A stretch of DNA of 64,000 bases from Opisthocomus hoazin (taxonomy: Eukaryota > Chordata > Aves > Opisthocomiformes > Opisthocomidae): the NCBI RefSeq assembly GCF_030867145.1, contig NC_134454.1:47444320-47508319 (forward strand), written 5' to 3'. The translations under genes were made by a program, and so were the position numbers. A model generated the notes under the pieces. It made no database searches and was not told where the DNA came from. It saw nothing but the letters and a program-made list of their open reading frames with translations. Of the stretch, positions 1-12,344 are shown in pieces; the first letter of the stretch is position 1; every line of letters begins with the position of its first letter.

Positions 1-151
1 TGTATTTATGCAAGTGAATTTCCTTTGATTTTGTGTCAGCAAACTTTCCTGCTGAGATAATTCTAACTTAAGATTTAACATAAGGTTAATTCTTACGTGT
101 GTCTCTGTATTTTAATCTTGGTTTATCCCTTCCCTGTCTCCACTTATCCAG

Positions 152-252
152 TACAGTGACGAAGATGAAACTAACTGTGTGACACAAGGTGATAAACTTC
201 GTGCTCTGAAAAGCAGAAGGCAGGCAAAAGCTCAAACTGCATCTCCGGTAAC
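152..252 (+). CDS. CDC14B: CDC14B coding exon (third from last)
   Basis: The acceptor is a pyrimidine-rich stretch ending in AG at 150-151, and the donor is a perfect GTAAGT at 253. The frame reads [21 protein letters not shown] and on through [12 protein letters not shown], leaving two bases (ac) for the next exon. The [13 protein letters not shown] block is the recognisable CDC14 element. An alternative acceptor three bases further in (AG at 153-154) cannot be excluded. Confidence 0.9.
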
Positions 253-3200
253 GTAAGTCGGTTTCTGAATGTATAAATGCCAGAAATACTTTTATCCTCT
301 TCTTTATGCATAGTTCCCTTTGCCGCGAAAAGTTTTGTGTCAAGGCTGCTTTTACTCATTTAGAACAAGCATGAGAGTCACCATTGCTCTGAAGGCTTGG
401 TGGGCACTAAGGAGGCCGGAGAACTTGTTAAAGAACTGCATTACTCAGTTTATAGTTTCCTGCATTATTTTTGATTCCAGTACTCTGCACCTTACACACT
501 CCCATAGTGTTCCTGATTGCTTGCTTTTAGTTTAATCACAAACATTCCCTTGTCTTTCCTGCGGTAGTATGAAAATGGAAGAATGTGACTTTGCGTGGTG
601 GTGTTTGATCGGCTGAAAGAAGGTATACGCTGTTTTTTTGAAGTGAAGTCAGCTGCCTAAGAAGAAGAGTCGAAAGAAGAATCTTTAGCTTCATTTCATT
701 TCCTCTTCCTTGGAGAGGAACTTTCTGTAAATCCTGTGGGCTTTGGGATAATGGCTGATAGATCTGGAAGGCAGGGAGTAGCACTGTTTCAGTAAATAAA
801 TTCAAAACGAGTGCATTTCTGTTGGAGAACACGATGTGCTAGTCTCTTTATTTTAGACAAGTGCTGAAACACCACTTGTAAAAGGAAGTTTGTAGTCATC
901 CTTGCATCTGTTGTACCTTGTAGCAACTGTAGGTGGAAAACCTTTTGTCTGCCCATTCATAAACTACAAGAGAATGCAAGACTTGTTATCTCAATCTCAT
1001 TTGATTGCTAGGAAAGGAATGATGACCCCTGGCTGTCAGATTTTTGCAATTAATACAGCACCAGAGTCACAGACCAAAAGCAACTTGGCTTTTGTTGTGC
1101 TGTCTTTCTGTAGGGGATGGTGCTGCTAGCTGGTGGCCTTTGTTTGTTTTTTTTTTTTTTCTTTTTTTAGACCAAACAGTGCTATCAGACTTTTGGAAAA
1201 CATGCGAGGTTCGTAGTAAGAATGTGTTGAAGATAAAGCAATGTGTCTTTGGAAACCCTCACACATTGCTGTGTATAAATTCTGCTTTTGTTTTAAAGAA
1301 TTCTCTTTTGTTCATGCTCATCATTTACACAGGCAATCATACAAGAGACAACAGATTGGAAACAAAGCCTGTACCAAACTGACTTTAAAAAAAAACCAAA
1401 ACACATCACCTCAGTTACCTCAAATAGCACAGTAAAAAACAGCTACCTTGCACGTTAGTTTCTAAGGCACAGAAGTGCCTTAGTTGCCACTTCATAGTAT
1501 TTTTTCATGAAAGGTACTTTAAGTCATTTAGTAAAGGTATAAAGGTTGTGAAAGATCTCATTTATTGTATGCTCCATAGGATGAAAGTGGGTTGCATGAT
1601 AATCTATTCAGAGCCATTGTCTTAATATGCAGAAGGCCTATCAACTATTAAAATACTATTCCATTCATGAGGCATTCTGCAGCATGACTGCTCTAATTAA
1701 AACTAGTTAGCTTATACTTCTGTAGAATTAAAATAATTGATCTAGAACTATTTTTATAGTGTGCATTGTGGCAGAGGGAGTTGGAATTTCCCTCGTCCTC
1801 TTCCCCCGAGTTATTTATATGGTTTGCAGCTTGTTCTGAAATAATTTGGTGAAAAATGAATGCATAACTTCTTACATTCTTTGTATAATTATTATTAAAC
1901 CAGAGTATCGCTAGGAAGATTTGGCTGCCCTGCCTGAGTCAGAAGTCTTCCCTAATAGAAGAGATGTCAGTCTTTTTTCCTTTTAGTTGAGACTGTTGAA
2001 AATAATTGATGTTGCAGTGAAATTGATCAGTTTAATCTAAGCAAACAAAAAGAAGCTTGTAAATACTGTATGTAGTTTTATTTCACAGAAAAGAAAAAAA
2101 TAAAAGCAAAATAAGAGCACCAGAAGCTGGGACAATGGCAATCTTTGAGAGCTAGAGGCATTGCTTACATTTCAGTTTCAAGGGACATGTGTATAACGTT
2201 TGTTAATGCTTATTGAAGTTGTTTGTATAAAGTCTGTATGCTTTGATGAATGGATTCTTTGTGTATGTTTTAATTAGCAATATTCTGTACCTTTGACAAA
2301 GGATTATGAATTAGCTTTTGCTGCTTTGAACACAGGAAGGTAATATACCCCACCATCTGGATGTTTACAGAAATTGTTCCTACAAACTGATCTGTCTCTG
2401 ATCTGATGTTTTAGTATTAAAGCATATGATTATGAAGTAGGATGTATGAATACAGGCTGATCAAACTGCGTAAGAGATGGCAGTTAGTGGTCAGAGACGT
2501 ACTGCTCCAGCATGCACTTATTTTTGAAAGAGCGATGTAGACTTTCTTTGGAATAGACAACTTTAGTGAGGATTTCAGAAAATTTGCTTTGATTCCAGCT
2601 ACACGGGGATACTACATTTGGCAATTTATGGTTGCATGGATTGTTACAGTCACTTACAGAAAGTAAGAAAATGCTTGGCAAAGGTTATAGAGCAATATGC
2701 TTTTGAAGAACTTGAAACAAGCTGAAATGCACCAATAGCTTTTGCTTTTGAATTTTTGTTCATCTTTTCCTCCCCCTCCAACCCCTTTTTTAGATGGCTC
2801 CTAGCTATGCTGGTGTCTACACTGTGTAGCATTGTCATCTGGTGGATTGTTTGTGGCTCCCTTCTGCCCAGCCTGCTATTCTGTCTAGATGGTTTAAGAA
2901 CATAGTAACCATCAGGACCCTCTGAGAGAGAGCCACTGTGTAAGTGTCCCATTCCATTTCTCTACAATAGCTCACACTTTCTGTCTAGTATGTCTCATAA
3001 ATGCATGTTCTCATATCACGTTTCTTAGTCGCTTTGTTGCAAGAGTAAAATTTCACTGCTCTGGCTTTGTTGTATTTTTGTATACATTATTTGGAATAAC
3101 TGATTTTTACGGCTGGCTTGCAATACAAAAAGGTGCAGAGCTTTTATAATTAAGATAATTTATGATTTTGAAGCCTTTCTTCTCTGCATGCCCCTGCAAA

Positions 3201-6200
3201 TAAGCAAAACTCTATCTGTAAAGAGGGAAAAGTACCACTTTAGAGTATGATCCTATCCTTTGCATATTGCAGATGAAGATGTTGGCTCCAGTTTTACTGT
3301 GAAATTCATGAACTTGCAAAGGAGCTTAGTTTCCCAAAGGATGGTTTTACTCACGTGAAATGCCAGGAATTAGAATTTGCTAGAAATGTCAGTAGGTCCT
3401 TGTTTTTACTAAGAGATTATAGTATTATATGCCATAAGAGGCAGTAAAACGGTACTTCTTTTTTCGTTTTTAACGTAACAGATGATGAGGCAGATTGCAG
3501 TGTTAGGTCAAGGCTCACTTGTTTACCCAGCCAATCTTGTTTCATCTTCTTTTGTCCTCAGTCATTTTTTTTATAGAGCTCGATGAGACTAGTTAAATCC
3601 CTCCTTTCTGTTAGTTGGATTCAGAAGCTGAGTAAAGCATTAAGAACATATTAGTTTGTTGAGTACAGTTTTCACTCTTTCTCCACTCTGCTTTTGTCAG
3701 AGAGGCTGCAGTGATTGCTGCGCCTCGCTTCCGCTTAAAAGGTGCAACCTTTCCATCAAATGACAACTTCCGTCTTTGGGCCAAACAAAACTTCAGTAGT
3801 ACACAGAACCACCAGGAAACCCGAACAGGAACTTTTTTGCTTGCTACCATGTCTCCCTGGAGCTGCTGTACCACCACCACCTTCCAAGCGACATGGGTAC
3901 TTTGGGTGAATACTTGAAACTTTGCTACCCTCAGAGGAAAAGTAGGTCAGAAAAAGCATTTTACACCAGAGTACTATGTAAGAAAAGGCATTCTGTCCCA
4001 GCAGAACATTAAGGTTAAGAGTTTTGTTCTTCTTGCCTTTGGCCTTGCAACTTTTTGTCCGCACTTTTAAAAAGCGTGGAACTCTTTCTGCTGAAGTAAA
4101 TGATCTAATAACTAAAGAATGAGAACTGAGGGGCTTGTGGACAACTTAGTTATCCTATTAGCCTTAGCTGAGGTCATCTTAATCTGTTCCTTTGGAGGAA
4201 AAAAAATAAAAGAACTAAAGGTCCCTTCAGCTGTGGTTTTTTTTTTTTCTTTTCCCATTGGTACCTAACTTTGTCAAAGGACATGCTTAAATGAGAGATT
4301 TGTTTTCAGAATTTTGCAGTATTTCTTGTCTCAGTATTTTCCAGAAGTCAGACCTCAGATTTCTAAACACAGACTGAAAAGCTAAACTTAAAACACTGGT
4401 TAAAAAAATGAAACAACCTGTCCTTTGTTTTCCTGTACTGTAAGATAAATTTCTCTCAACTGTCATCCTTTCTTTCTCTTATGGTTTCTGTGTTCTGTCT
4501 AAAAAGTCTCTTGCCAGAGGGAAAGAGAAAAGACTGTTCGATGTTGGTAAATGTGTGACGGTGCAAGCAGTTGGGTTACTGGTGCTGCTGCCTCATACCC
4601 AGGATTGACAATCACACAGTGTTGGTTTATGTTCAGGAAGAGAAAATGCTTAACCTTTTCTTAAAAGCTAGACTAACGTTCTCTCCATTATGCAGCTAGT
4701 GTCCCTTGTGTTTTAAGAGATCAAATTATCAGTCAGGATTGTGAATCTCTCTGGGCTAGCCTGGCAGTCCTGTTGGCTGGAGCCCTCTAGACTGAAGAGT
4801 ATCGCTCACTTGTTGCCTGTCAATGATTTGGAACAGTGGTAGAGGTCTCAGGCCTATTTTCTTAAAAATCGTGAGGTGATGAAGGAGAAAGCAGTATTGC
4901 TTTGGCAGACCTCATGTAACAGGTAGCCTTGGCAAGGGTAAAATGCCCATTGCAGATCAGAGAGGACGTGCTCCTGTGTAACCTCTCTTGCCCTCATTCC
5001 TACCTAGGAAACGGTAATAATTTTTCTTTTAAAAACACTTGTTGTATGGATTGATTTCTCTCCAAGGTGTATTACCTTGCTGGCATTTCAAGTTTTGAGG
5101 ATTTTGTCTCGTGTTGTGGTGTTTGGGCTTTTGTGTCCTGGTGGTGTACCTGTCCCTCGCCCCTGCTCCGAGTTAAATGGTGAAAAAAAGTTGTGAACTC
5201 TTTAGAAGATGATGCTACTGACCCAAACACTGTTCCATTTAAGCAGGTTTTGATTTGTTTAGAGGCCAGTATATTAGCTTGAATAAGAAACTAGTGTATA
5301 AAATAGTGGGGTGTTTGGGGAGTATATTAGGTTTGAAATACCAAGTGATGCTTCCGTTACAGATTAACTGGAGATGAAAAATTCTTACAATATATGGATT
5401 ACCTATTTTAGTAGCATAGCTGTTGCAGCATCCTGTAGTCTTTGTTCAGGAAACATTCTGCTGCTGCTTTTTTTTAAAAAAAAATGATCATATTTTATTG
5501 AGGTAGAAAACCTTTGTGTGCATCAGAAGTGCTTTCTGCTGGTGTTACTGAAGTTGTTTGTTGTCATGTACAGCGTGATGTGCTATTTTACATGAATAGT
5601 TACAGAGCAGTAAGGTAGGTGTCCTGAGGATCTTACCCTTCTCTAACATAGTTTGAGATTTTTTTTTGGTGCTGAGATTTTGGGAGGATTTGCTTCACTG
5701 TGGCCTCATCTCATATCCGTTATAAAACCTATCTACCAAACCTGCTGTCAAGTGAGGCTGCTAGTCTAATTATGTTAAATCAAAGTTACATACGTTAAAG
5801 ATAGTTTCTTCTCTTAACTTAAATATGCCGTAGCATTCTAATAAAATCTCTGATAGCACCAAGTGCTGACAGCTGGCTGGGCCCAAAGGCAACTCTGGTT
5901 GTGTGGTTGTTACACCATGTCAAATGATGGTGTAAATGGGACCTTTCCTGTTTTCCTTGAGGTGCCATCAGCCTTGGAAGTCTAGAAGTTTAGTCTGATT
6001 TAAACATGTCTGTCTGATCATTCAGAAAATGTTTTGTTCACAAGGGTTTCAATTAATCCTTACTCTTGGGTAGCCATGTGAAGTTGTGTGTCACTGACAT
6101 GTAAAAATGACATGTACTGAAGAGCAGATGATGTTAAAAGTTCTACCATGCTCACAGCTGGCTCTGAGCTGATCCCATAAGCCAGCTCCTTCTCCCCCTA

Positions 6201-9200
6201 CCCTTTGGTAGGTACAACAATCTTAAGAGGATGATGTTGTGGTTGGTTTGGTTTTAAGGTGCAATTATGTATGATGACTATTTTTGTGATTCACGTTCCC
6301 ATTTAGAACCTTTTTTCTTTCTTTGTTTTGAACCAATAAAACGAATTTCTGTGGGAAGTAAGGACTGATATGGTGAAAAGATGAATATTTAAGTGTTTGT
6401 GCTCAATGATATCTTAACACTTCGTAGTGTTTCAGTTCATATTAGATAAGTATATAGGTTTAAGTCTTGTATACTGACCTGTTTTCTGAACTACTGGTGT
6501 CTGGAAAGAATGGATACCTATAACAGAAAGATTATAACCATTATATCACATTCCAATAACTTTTGCTTTCTTTTATATGTACATTACATGCATTTTATAC
6601 AGAAATACACTGTGTATATATATATAAGGAGAAAACATTATTTTCTCCACATTTCTCTCTGCATGAGCAGTAATAAACCAGCATATGCCATGATTTGGTT
6701 GTGCTTATATTGCAATCACTAAATTTTACAGGGTTAAGCCAGCTTTGTACCTTTCTGTTCAGTCCTGGAAATTGCTAGTGGCACAGATAAAAGGTACAAT
6801 GCAAGTTTTTTTCACCAGCGGTGTTATTTTTAATGCTTTTTTGAAAGTGCAGTAGCCCGAATTTGTTCATGTTGTATTACAACTGTGGTACTGAAAAGAG
6901 AATTTTAAGTTTTAATATGAGAACTTCTTAGAACTGATTTACAAGAAGAATAGAAATGATTACGTGAACTTCCAGGTTTTGAACATTTTCACCTTGGGCA
7001 TGCATGCAAGGAAAACAGATTTTTGTTAGAAGAATTAGTTTTGTCTACAGAAGCATGATATGATATTGAAGGTATCTGGTTTTGTTTTCAGCCTCTTGAA
7101 TAACCGATTCCTCCGACTTTGAATGTGTTGCATTTACAGCAGAATTTGCTTTGCATTTTGGTAGTACTTACCATTACAGTCTTGTATCTTATCTTGGGAG
7201 GAAGACTGTTTGGTTTGGACTTTTGCAAATCAAGTGACAGTATTTTGCAAGTCTGAAATACAAAGAGATTTGTTCAAGTAGAAATTTAAAATACTTGAAT
7301 TTTGGGGTTCTGTGGTCATCTGTCTGATAAACAATCTAGAAGTATGTGGTAAAATAAAGCTGCTGATCAGTTTTACTGCTGTAAAGAATTATAGATGAAA
7401 TTGTGTTGTCTCCAATACATAGCTTAATTCTGGTATCAAACCCATATAAAACTGTGAAAGCATAGGGGGTGTTTTCCATTTCCATTTCTATTTTTAGTGT
7501 ATATGTTACTTATGAAAATACTCATATTTTCTCCCATGTACATCGGTCCACTTTTGCTCCAGAAGTTACGTTTTATGTTCACATCTGGGATTCCTTGAAA
7601 ACACCTAATTCAGAGTATTAATCAGCCAGACTGCAGTTTATACAACTTAATGAAGGTTTTAATTTCCAGTCTAATATAATCTGCTGACACACATGGACTC
7701 AATGAAGCCTCAGAAAATTAAGAGTCTAATAACAGCAAGGGAAAAAATCAGTAATAGCTAAGTTACTCTTAGTTCTGAATCTCTAAAATGATGCAATGGT
7801 TTTATAGCTGGAAACTTGCACAGGTGGAGTGACTGGGGAATAGACATATAAAATGATGCACGGAATAGATATCTCTGGACTCCGTTGACCAGTTGTCACT
7901 TTTGTCTCCATAGTATTATAATTTCACTACAAGTATTTAGGACTACAGAAGGCACCGTCTCCCTACAAACCAGTTGGGTAGTGGCTAAAAATAGTTGTTT
8001 GCATTTCACAATCTGGAGTTCTAGGATTTATCTGCCTGTTTAGGATATAGTCAATGTATTGCTCTAGAGTCTCGGGAGAAGCGGTTGAGCACAACCAGCA
8101 ATGTATAGCTGAGGTTTGGGTATGGTGTAGTATTTCCCTGTAAGCACAAAATGCCAGCATATGCACTGTTTTTCCTAGCTTACTTGAAAGGAATATCTCT
8201 TGGTTAATTGCAGGAGATTTAGACTTCGATATTCACAAATTGAATTACTTGGCTTTTTTTCCGAATTTGTTTCTGTGTCAGTCTGGAAAATAATGTATGT
8301 TTTTGTTGCATACTTCAGATTTTCTCTTTTTTTTTGTTATGATGCAGTAATTTAAAATACAATTTCTCGGCTATTTGTCTTCCAAAAATCTAACAGGAAA
8401 TTCAAACCCATAAATTTAATCCATTCTTTGAAAGAAAAACAAACAAACAAAAAAAAAAAAACAACCCCAAAACAAACTGCTATGCTCCTAATACGACAAC
8501 TTGCATTCCGACAATTATAACAAGGATGTTACGAAGAGAAGGATGTGTTTCAGGCAGAACAATTTGCTTTTCAGAATGGTTTGTGAAAAGCCAGCTGATA
8601 CTTGTTAGCTCTGCTGCAACTGTAATATCATCTTTTCAGTATTTTGCTAGAAACTTTCAGGTTATGTAATCTTTCTTTTTTCCTACTCTTTTCAGAGTAA
8701 TTCTGCAGTCCAGTGTTCAGAAAAATAAAACCTCTGAACCTAGCATTTCTGACAGTACAGACATTACTAAAAGAACTACCAGGTCTGCTGCAAGAAAAAA
8801 CAGTTTAAAAAGGTGAGAGTTACCCTCTTTACAGATCCAGTAACTGTTCTCTAGGCAAGTGCTTTGAGCTGGCATATCTGTTGCTGACAGGAGCTATTGC
8901 CACAGTTCAACTTCACCTTCTAGCAGTGGGAAATGAGAAACAATTTTATGGTTCATGTCATATGCTGAGAATATCTGGAACCTTAAATCTGATGTCATTT
9001 GTTTATGTTGCTCAGTCTTTCAACTTTGAGAATTTTATATAGCAATTCCTAATGTGAGTCAGAATTACTGAAGGTGAAGGATTTTCATAACAAAAAAACC
9101 CTTTTCTTTACCCAACCTTTGCCTGGAGTAAGAGGTGGAAAAGTTGTTCACACCATTAAGTCAATTATTAGTCAGTACATGAAGTCAAAACTAAGAGGAA

Positions 9201-12188
9201 TTTGATGGACAACTGAAATGCAGTAGTAGTGGAGAGCTGAGGTGTATAAAATGCATGTGTATACTGGTATGAGATTTTGTACTGAGACTGAACCTGTTTG
9301 GTAAAGCTTAATGAAATTTTAAATTCGGATGGATTTATGCAAAACTGAAAGTGTCTTTTGGCCCAGAAGCAGGGTAGCCACACTACTGCTGTGTTTCTTT
9401 GTGTGTGCATGTGTTCGTGCCTCTGGCAGCTCTCCAGTTCATTATCAAAGGTGAGTCTGGGAGCGTAGCCTAAAAAGATTTCCAAGCAATTTCCAGTGGT
9501 TACAATTGGCCAGAATTTGTCTTGTGCTTAATAGAGAAAAACTTTTGAATGGGTCTGTCAACTGGTGAGGAGACTTCCTTTTGTTGGGAAGAGTAAAAGG
9601 TGGCAAAGAACATGTAAAGTACTTATGTAGCTTGATTTATAAATACTGCTGACAGTTCCAAGTTCTTGTGCAGCTTTTTCCCCACAGAGCTTTTCTTTCC
9701 CCGTCCTCATCCTGTTACCGTGAAGGTAACAGAAGTTATGAAATATTCGCTCTATCAGGTAACAAGTAGTTATTAATAGCAGACTGCAGTAAATTCTAGC
9801 CATAGATTTTTTAGCAGTGGCTATGTGAATTACATTTTGATTTGTATAAGAATATGTTAAAAATCTCTTTTTCATGAAATGTATGTTTTACTAAAAATCT
9901 GAAGTATTTCTCATGGTTTTCGTGTTTGGATGGCTGTTTTTTCTCTCCCATTTTGCATCGTTTTTATCACGTCAGTTTCGGTCCAAACAGATTGCTGGGA
10001 TTCTGCCTACTGTTTTATTCTTCAAGCCTCTCCCAGTTTTAAGCTCCTTGCACCTCTTGGTAGCTGTGTACACACACGTGCAATTGAACAGAGATTTTTC
10101 AGTTGCTGGAAAACACACCTCCAAGCTGATCTTTATGTTGTGTGAGATGAGAATACTTATCCTTAGGAGGAAACAACATCCCTAAAATAGAGTTCATAGA
10201 AAATTTCCGTTATTTTGAAAGAAATCCTTTATGTGTATTGCCAGATTTATGACTCTGAGGACCAAGGATCAGGCTGATCTCAAACTTCATAAACTTATTT
10301 CATATTTTAATGGATTTTCTAAAACCTCTACCCCAAATATTTTGTTCCATATACTGTTTCTTTTCTTCTAACTTTTAATTTCAGTCACTTTATGCTTGGA
10401 TCCAATAATCAAATTTGTCCTAAATAGTTATGTCACAGTTCTGGAATCCTTAATTGTCTTGTCATCTGAGAGGGCTAACTGAGTGCTGGTCCCTCTAAAC
10501 CGTATTTCAGTATGACTGTACAATTTCATGGACTTAGAATGCAGTACCTTGTTGTTAATCTTGTAGATGTCCTTTTGTTTTCCCTGTAGCAGTTGGCAAA
10601 ACCTCACTCATTTTTTTAAAGAATCCCTTTATTTTTTCATCTAAGTTGATTTTAATTTCTTGAAGTCTGTGCAGTTTGCATTACCTCACAGTGCTCAAAT
10701 TGGTTGAGCTATTCCAGATCAAGTGGATTGCAGGGTACAGATTTATTAATAAATTGAGATCATGCCCTAAAACCAACATCTGTCTTTGTCAAGACCTTGT
10801 TGCCTTCTCTGAACTTTCGACATTACTGTGTACCCTTACTCTTTGATGTCTGATATGTTCCAGCAGAAACATCTTGCAGTATCTTTACATTAATCTCATT
10901 TGTTGCTGCTTTAGGTCATTTTAGTGAATTCTTGCTGTAGATGAATCACATTTCTGACCCATCCTAACGCAGTATAATTCACAGAGCTGGGTAATTCATT
11001 TGCCATTTCATCCTTCAGACTGTCGGAGACACTATCATAGAATGCTCCCAGAATTATCTTTCAGCCAAAACAGCCATTTTACAGCTAAAGCACTCTGTTC
11101 CATCTTTGCAATGAAAATCTAGGGAATTTCAATCTTACTCGTAACATTCACCGCATTTCCTTTGCGGAACATCTCTAGATGTCAGCTGCCATCTATGAAA
11201 GACCAGTACTGGTGGGCGTAACACAAAGCTTGTGATTGAAATAACACTGTTGTTGAACTGCAAGAAACTGCATTACTAGAGCATTATCCACAGTCGTCTT
11301 CTGTGAATGCCCTTGTTTCTCCAGTTAAGATGTCCTCCGTGTAAGCTTGCCAATTACTGAGAAGTTTGTGTCTGTATTTTAACAAGGTGCATAGGTCTGA
11401 TCCAAACCAGCTGAATCATAGCAAAACACAGATGAAAGAGTCTTCTCTGTGTTACCACACATAACAGAATTAAGATTAGATATGTAGTAACTAGTTGATT
11501 AAAAAAGAAATCTTGAATGTTGAAGGAATTTTGGTAGGTAGAGGTGCTCAAGAGAATGCAGGTCAAGTTATTACAAAAACATATTTGGGAGTATGGGGGA
11601 AAATGTATGAAAACTTACTTCTTTTAACCAGAAGGGTATATCACAAGAACTAACAAAGAGGAATACACTTTAAAAATCTCATATGCTTTTGCTTTGCTGG
11701 GAATTGTAAAGCAGCCTTCTGTACCCTTGTTCAAACACTGAAAACTACCTGCAGCATTTCAGAGCTTCTCTATGTAATCTAAATCTAGCTTTAAAAAAAA
11801 ATAATGTTTCTTTGCTATTCTTTCTACTTTTCCTACAGTCTGATACCGCAGAGGGAAAGAAAGAAAAGGAATGCTTTACAGCAAATACACTTAATGAAAT
11901 TATGGTACTTTGAATCCTCTGTTGCTTTTCTGTATGGAATGGAACCTTTCTTCATACTGTCTGCGATGAGACCAGTCCGTGCTTTCTTTACAACCAATAT
12001 TGCTGTGTTCTTAAATGCAGTGACTTTTACCTTCTGTTTCTTTCTTTGAAGTATCATTTGCTCATTCTACGTTGCCAAAAACATTTGCTTGAAATATGTA
12101 TTGAGTACATATTTAACTTTTTTTTTTCTCAAATATGTTTTATTTCAGCAGCCAACCCATCCCAAGGACTAGAGCAGTATTGCGTTAA
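152..12188 (+). CDS. CDC14B: CDC14B, 3' coding part (last three coding exons)
   Basis: This is the C-terminal end of the dual-specificity phosphatase CDC14B, which acts on CDK-phosphorylated substrates in the nucleus and nucleolus. Only the tail is in the window; the catalytic domain lies upstream, off the left edge. Joined in frame, the exons at 152-252, 8696-8812 and 12149-12188 encode a basic, serine-rich tail. It contains [15 protein letters not shown], a hallmark of CDC14A/B, then [15 protein letters not shown] and [14 protein letters not shown], and ends PRTRAVLR-stop, much like the human CDC14B end (recalled). Phases agree at both junctions (phase 2, phase 2). The gene converges with HABP4 (minus strand), as in human 9q22.32. 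CDC14A was considered, but the tail and the neighbours favour CDC14B. Confidence 0.9.
253..8695 (+). other. CDC14B intron, about 8.4 kb
   Basis: AT-rich sequence bounded by GTAAGT and a polypyrimidine-AG acceptor. It holds only short chance ORFs, A/T homopolymer runs (for example around 1147-1168 and 8432-8462) and a short TA tract near 6614. No further CDC14B exon, repeat family or RNA gene was recognised. Confidence 0.7.
8696..8812 (+). CDS. CDC14B: CDC14B coding exon (second from last)
   Basis: The acceptor is a strong T/C tract ending TTTTCAG at 8695, and the donor is GTGAGA at 8813. At 117 nt, the exon completes a Thr codon, encodes 38 residues ([10 protein letters not shown] through ARKNSLK) and leaves two bases. 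The peptide corresponds to the human VILQSSVQ...KRTTRSA segment of CDC14B as recalled. The KR/RS-rich stretch resembles a nuclear localisation region, which is inference. Confidence 0.92.
8813..12148 (+). other. CDC14B last coding intron
   Basis: Sequence between the GTGAGA donor and the TATTTCAG acceptor. No repeat element was recognised. It contains a possible alternative terminal exon at 11839-12049, listed separately; the rest shows only short chance ORFs. Confidence 0.6.
11839..12049 (+). CDS. Candidate alternative terminal exon of CDC14B
   Basis: A T/C-rich acceptor (ctacttttcctacag) ends at 11838. Joining to the exon ending at 8812 keeps the frame open for about 70 codons ([12 protein letters not shown] and onward) to a stop at 12047-12049. 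The remainder is hydrophobic and AT-rich and does not resemble any CDC14 tail I know. It may be only an open stretch behind a decoy acceptor. Confidence 0.2.
12149..12188 (+). CDS. CDC14B: CDC14B last coding exon
   Basis: The acceptor TATTTCAG ends at 12148. The two bases carried over plus this exon read [13 protein letters not shown] followed by TAA at 12186-12188. The human protein ends in a closely similar ISRTKTVLR (recalled), which fixes both frame and stop. Confidence 0.9.
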
Positions 12189-12333
12189 ATTTCAAATAAG
12201 CAACCAGTGTTGAAGAAGATATTCAGGAGTGTAGGGGATATGACTAGAGGGGACTTGATGCAATTCAAGGAAGATTACTTTGGCTCCATTTTCAGCAGCA
12301 GAAGAAACAGAAGAATCTCTTCCGTACTTGTAG

Positions 12334-12339
12334 AATAAA
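12334..12339 (+). terminator. Candidate CDC14B poly(A) signal
   Basis: The first AATAAA after the CDC14B stop, 146 nt downstream of it. The following sequence is only weakly GU-rich, so a more distal site is possible: ATTAAA occurs near 15735 and AATAAA near 16875 and 17823. Confidence 0.35.
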
Positions 12340-12344
12340 ATGAA

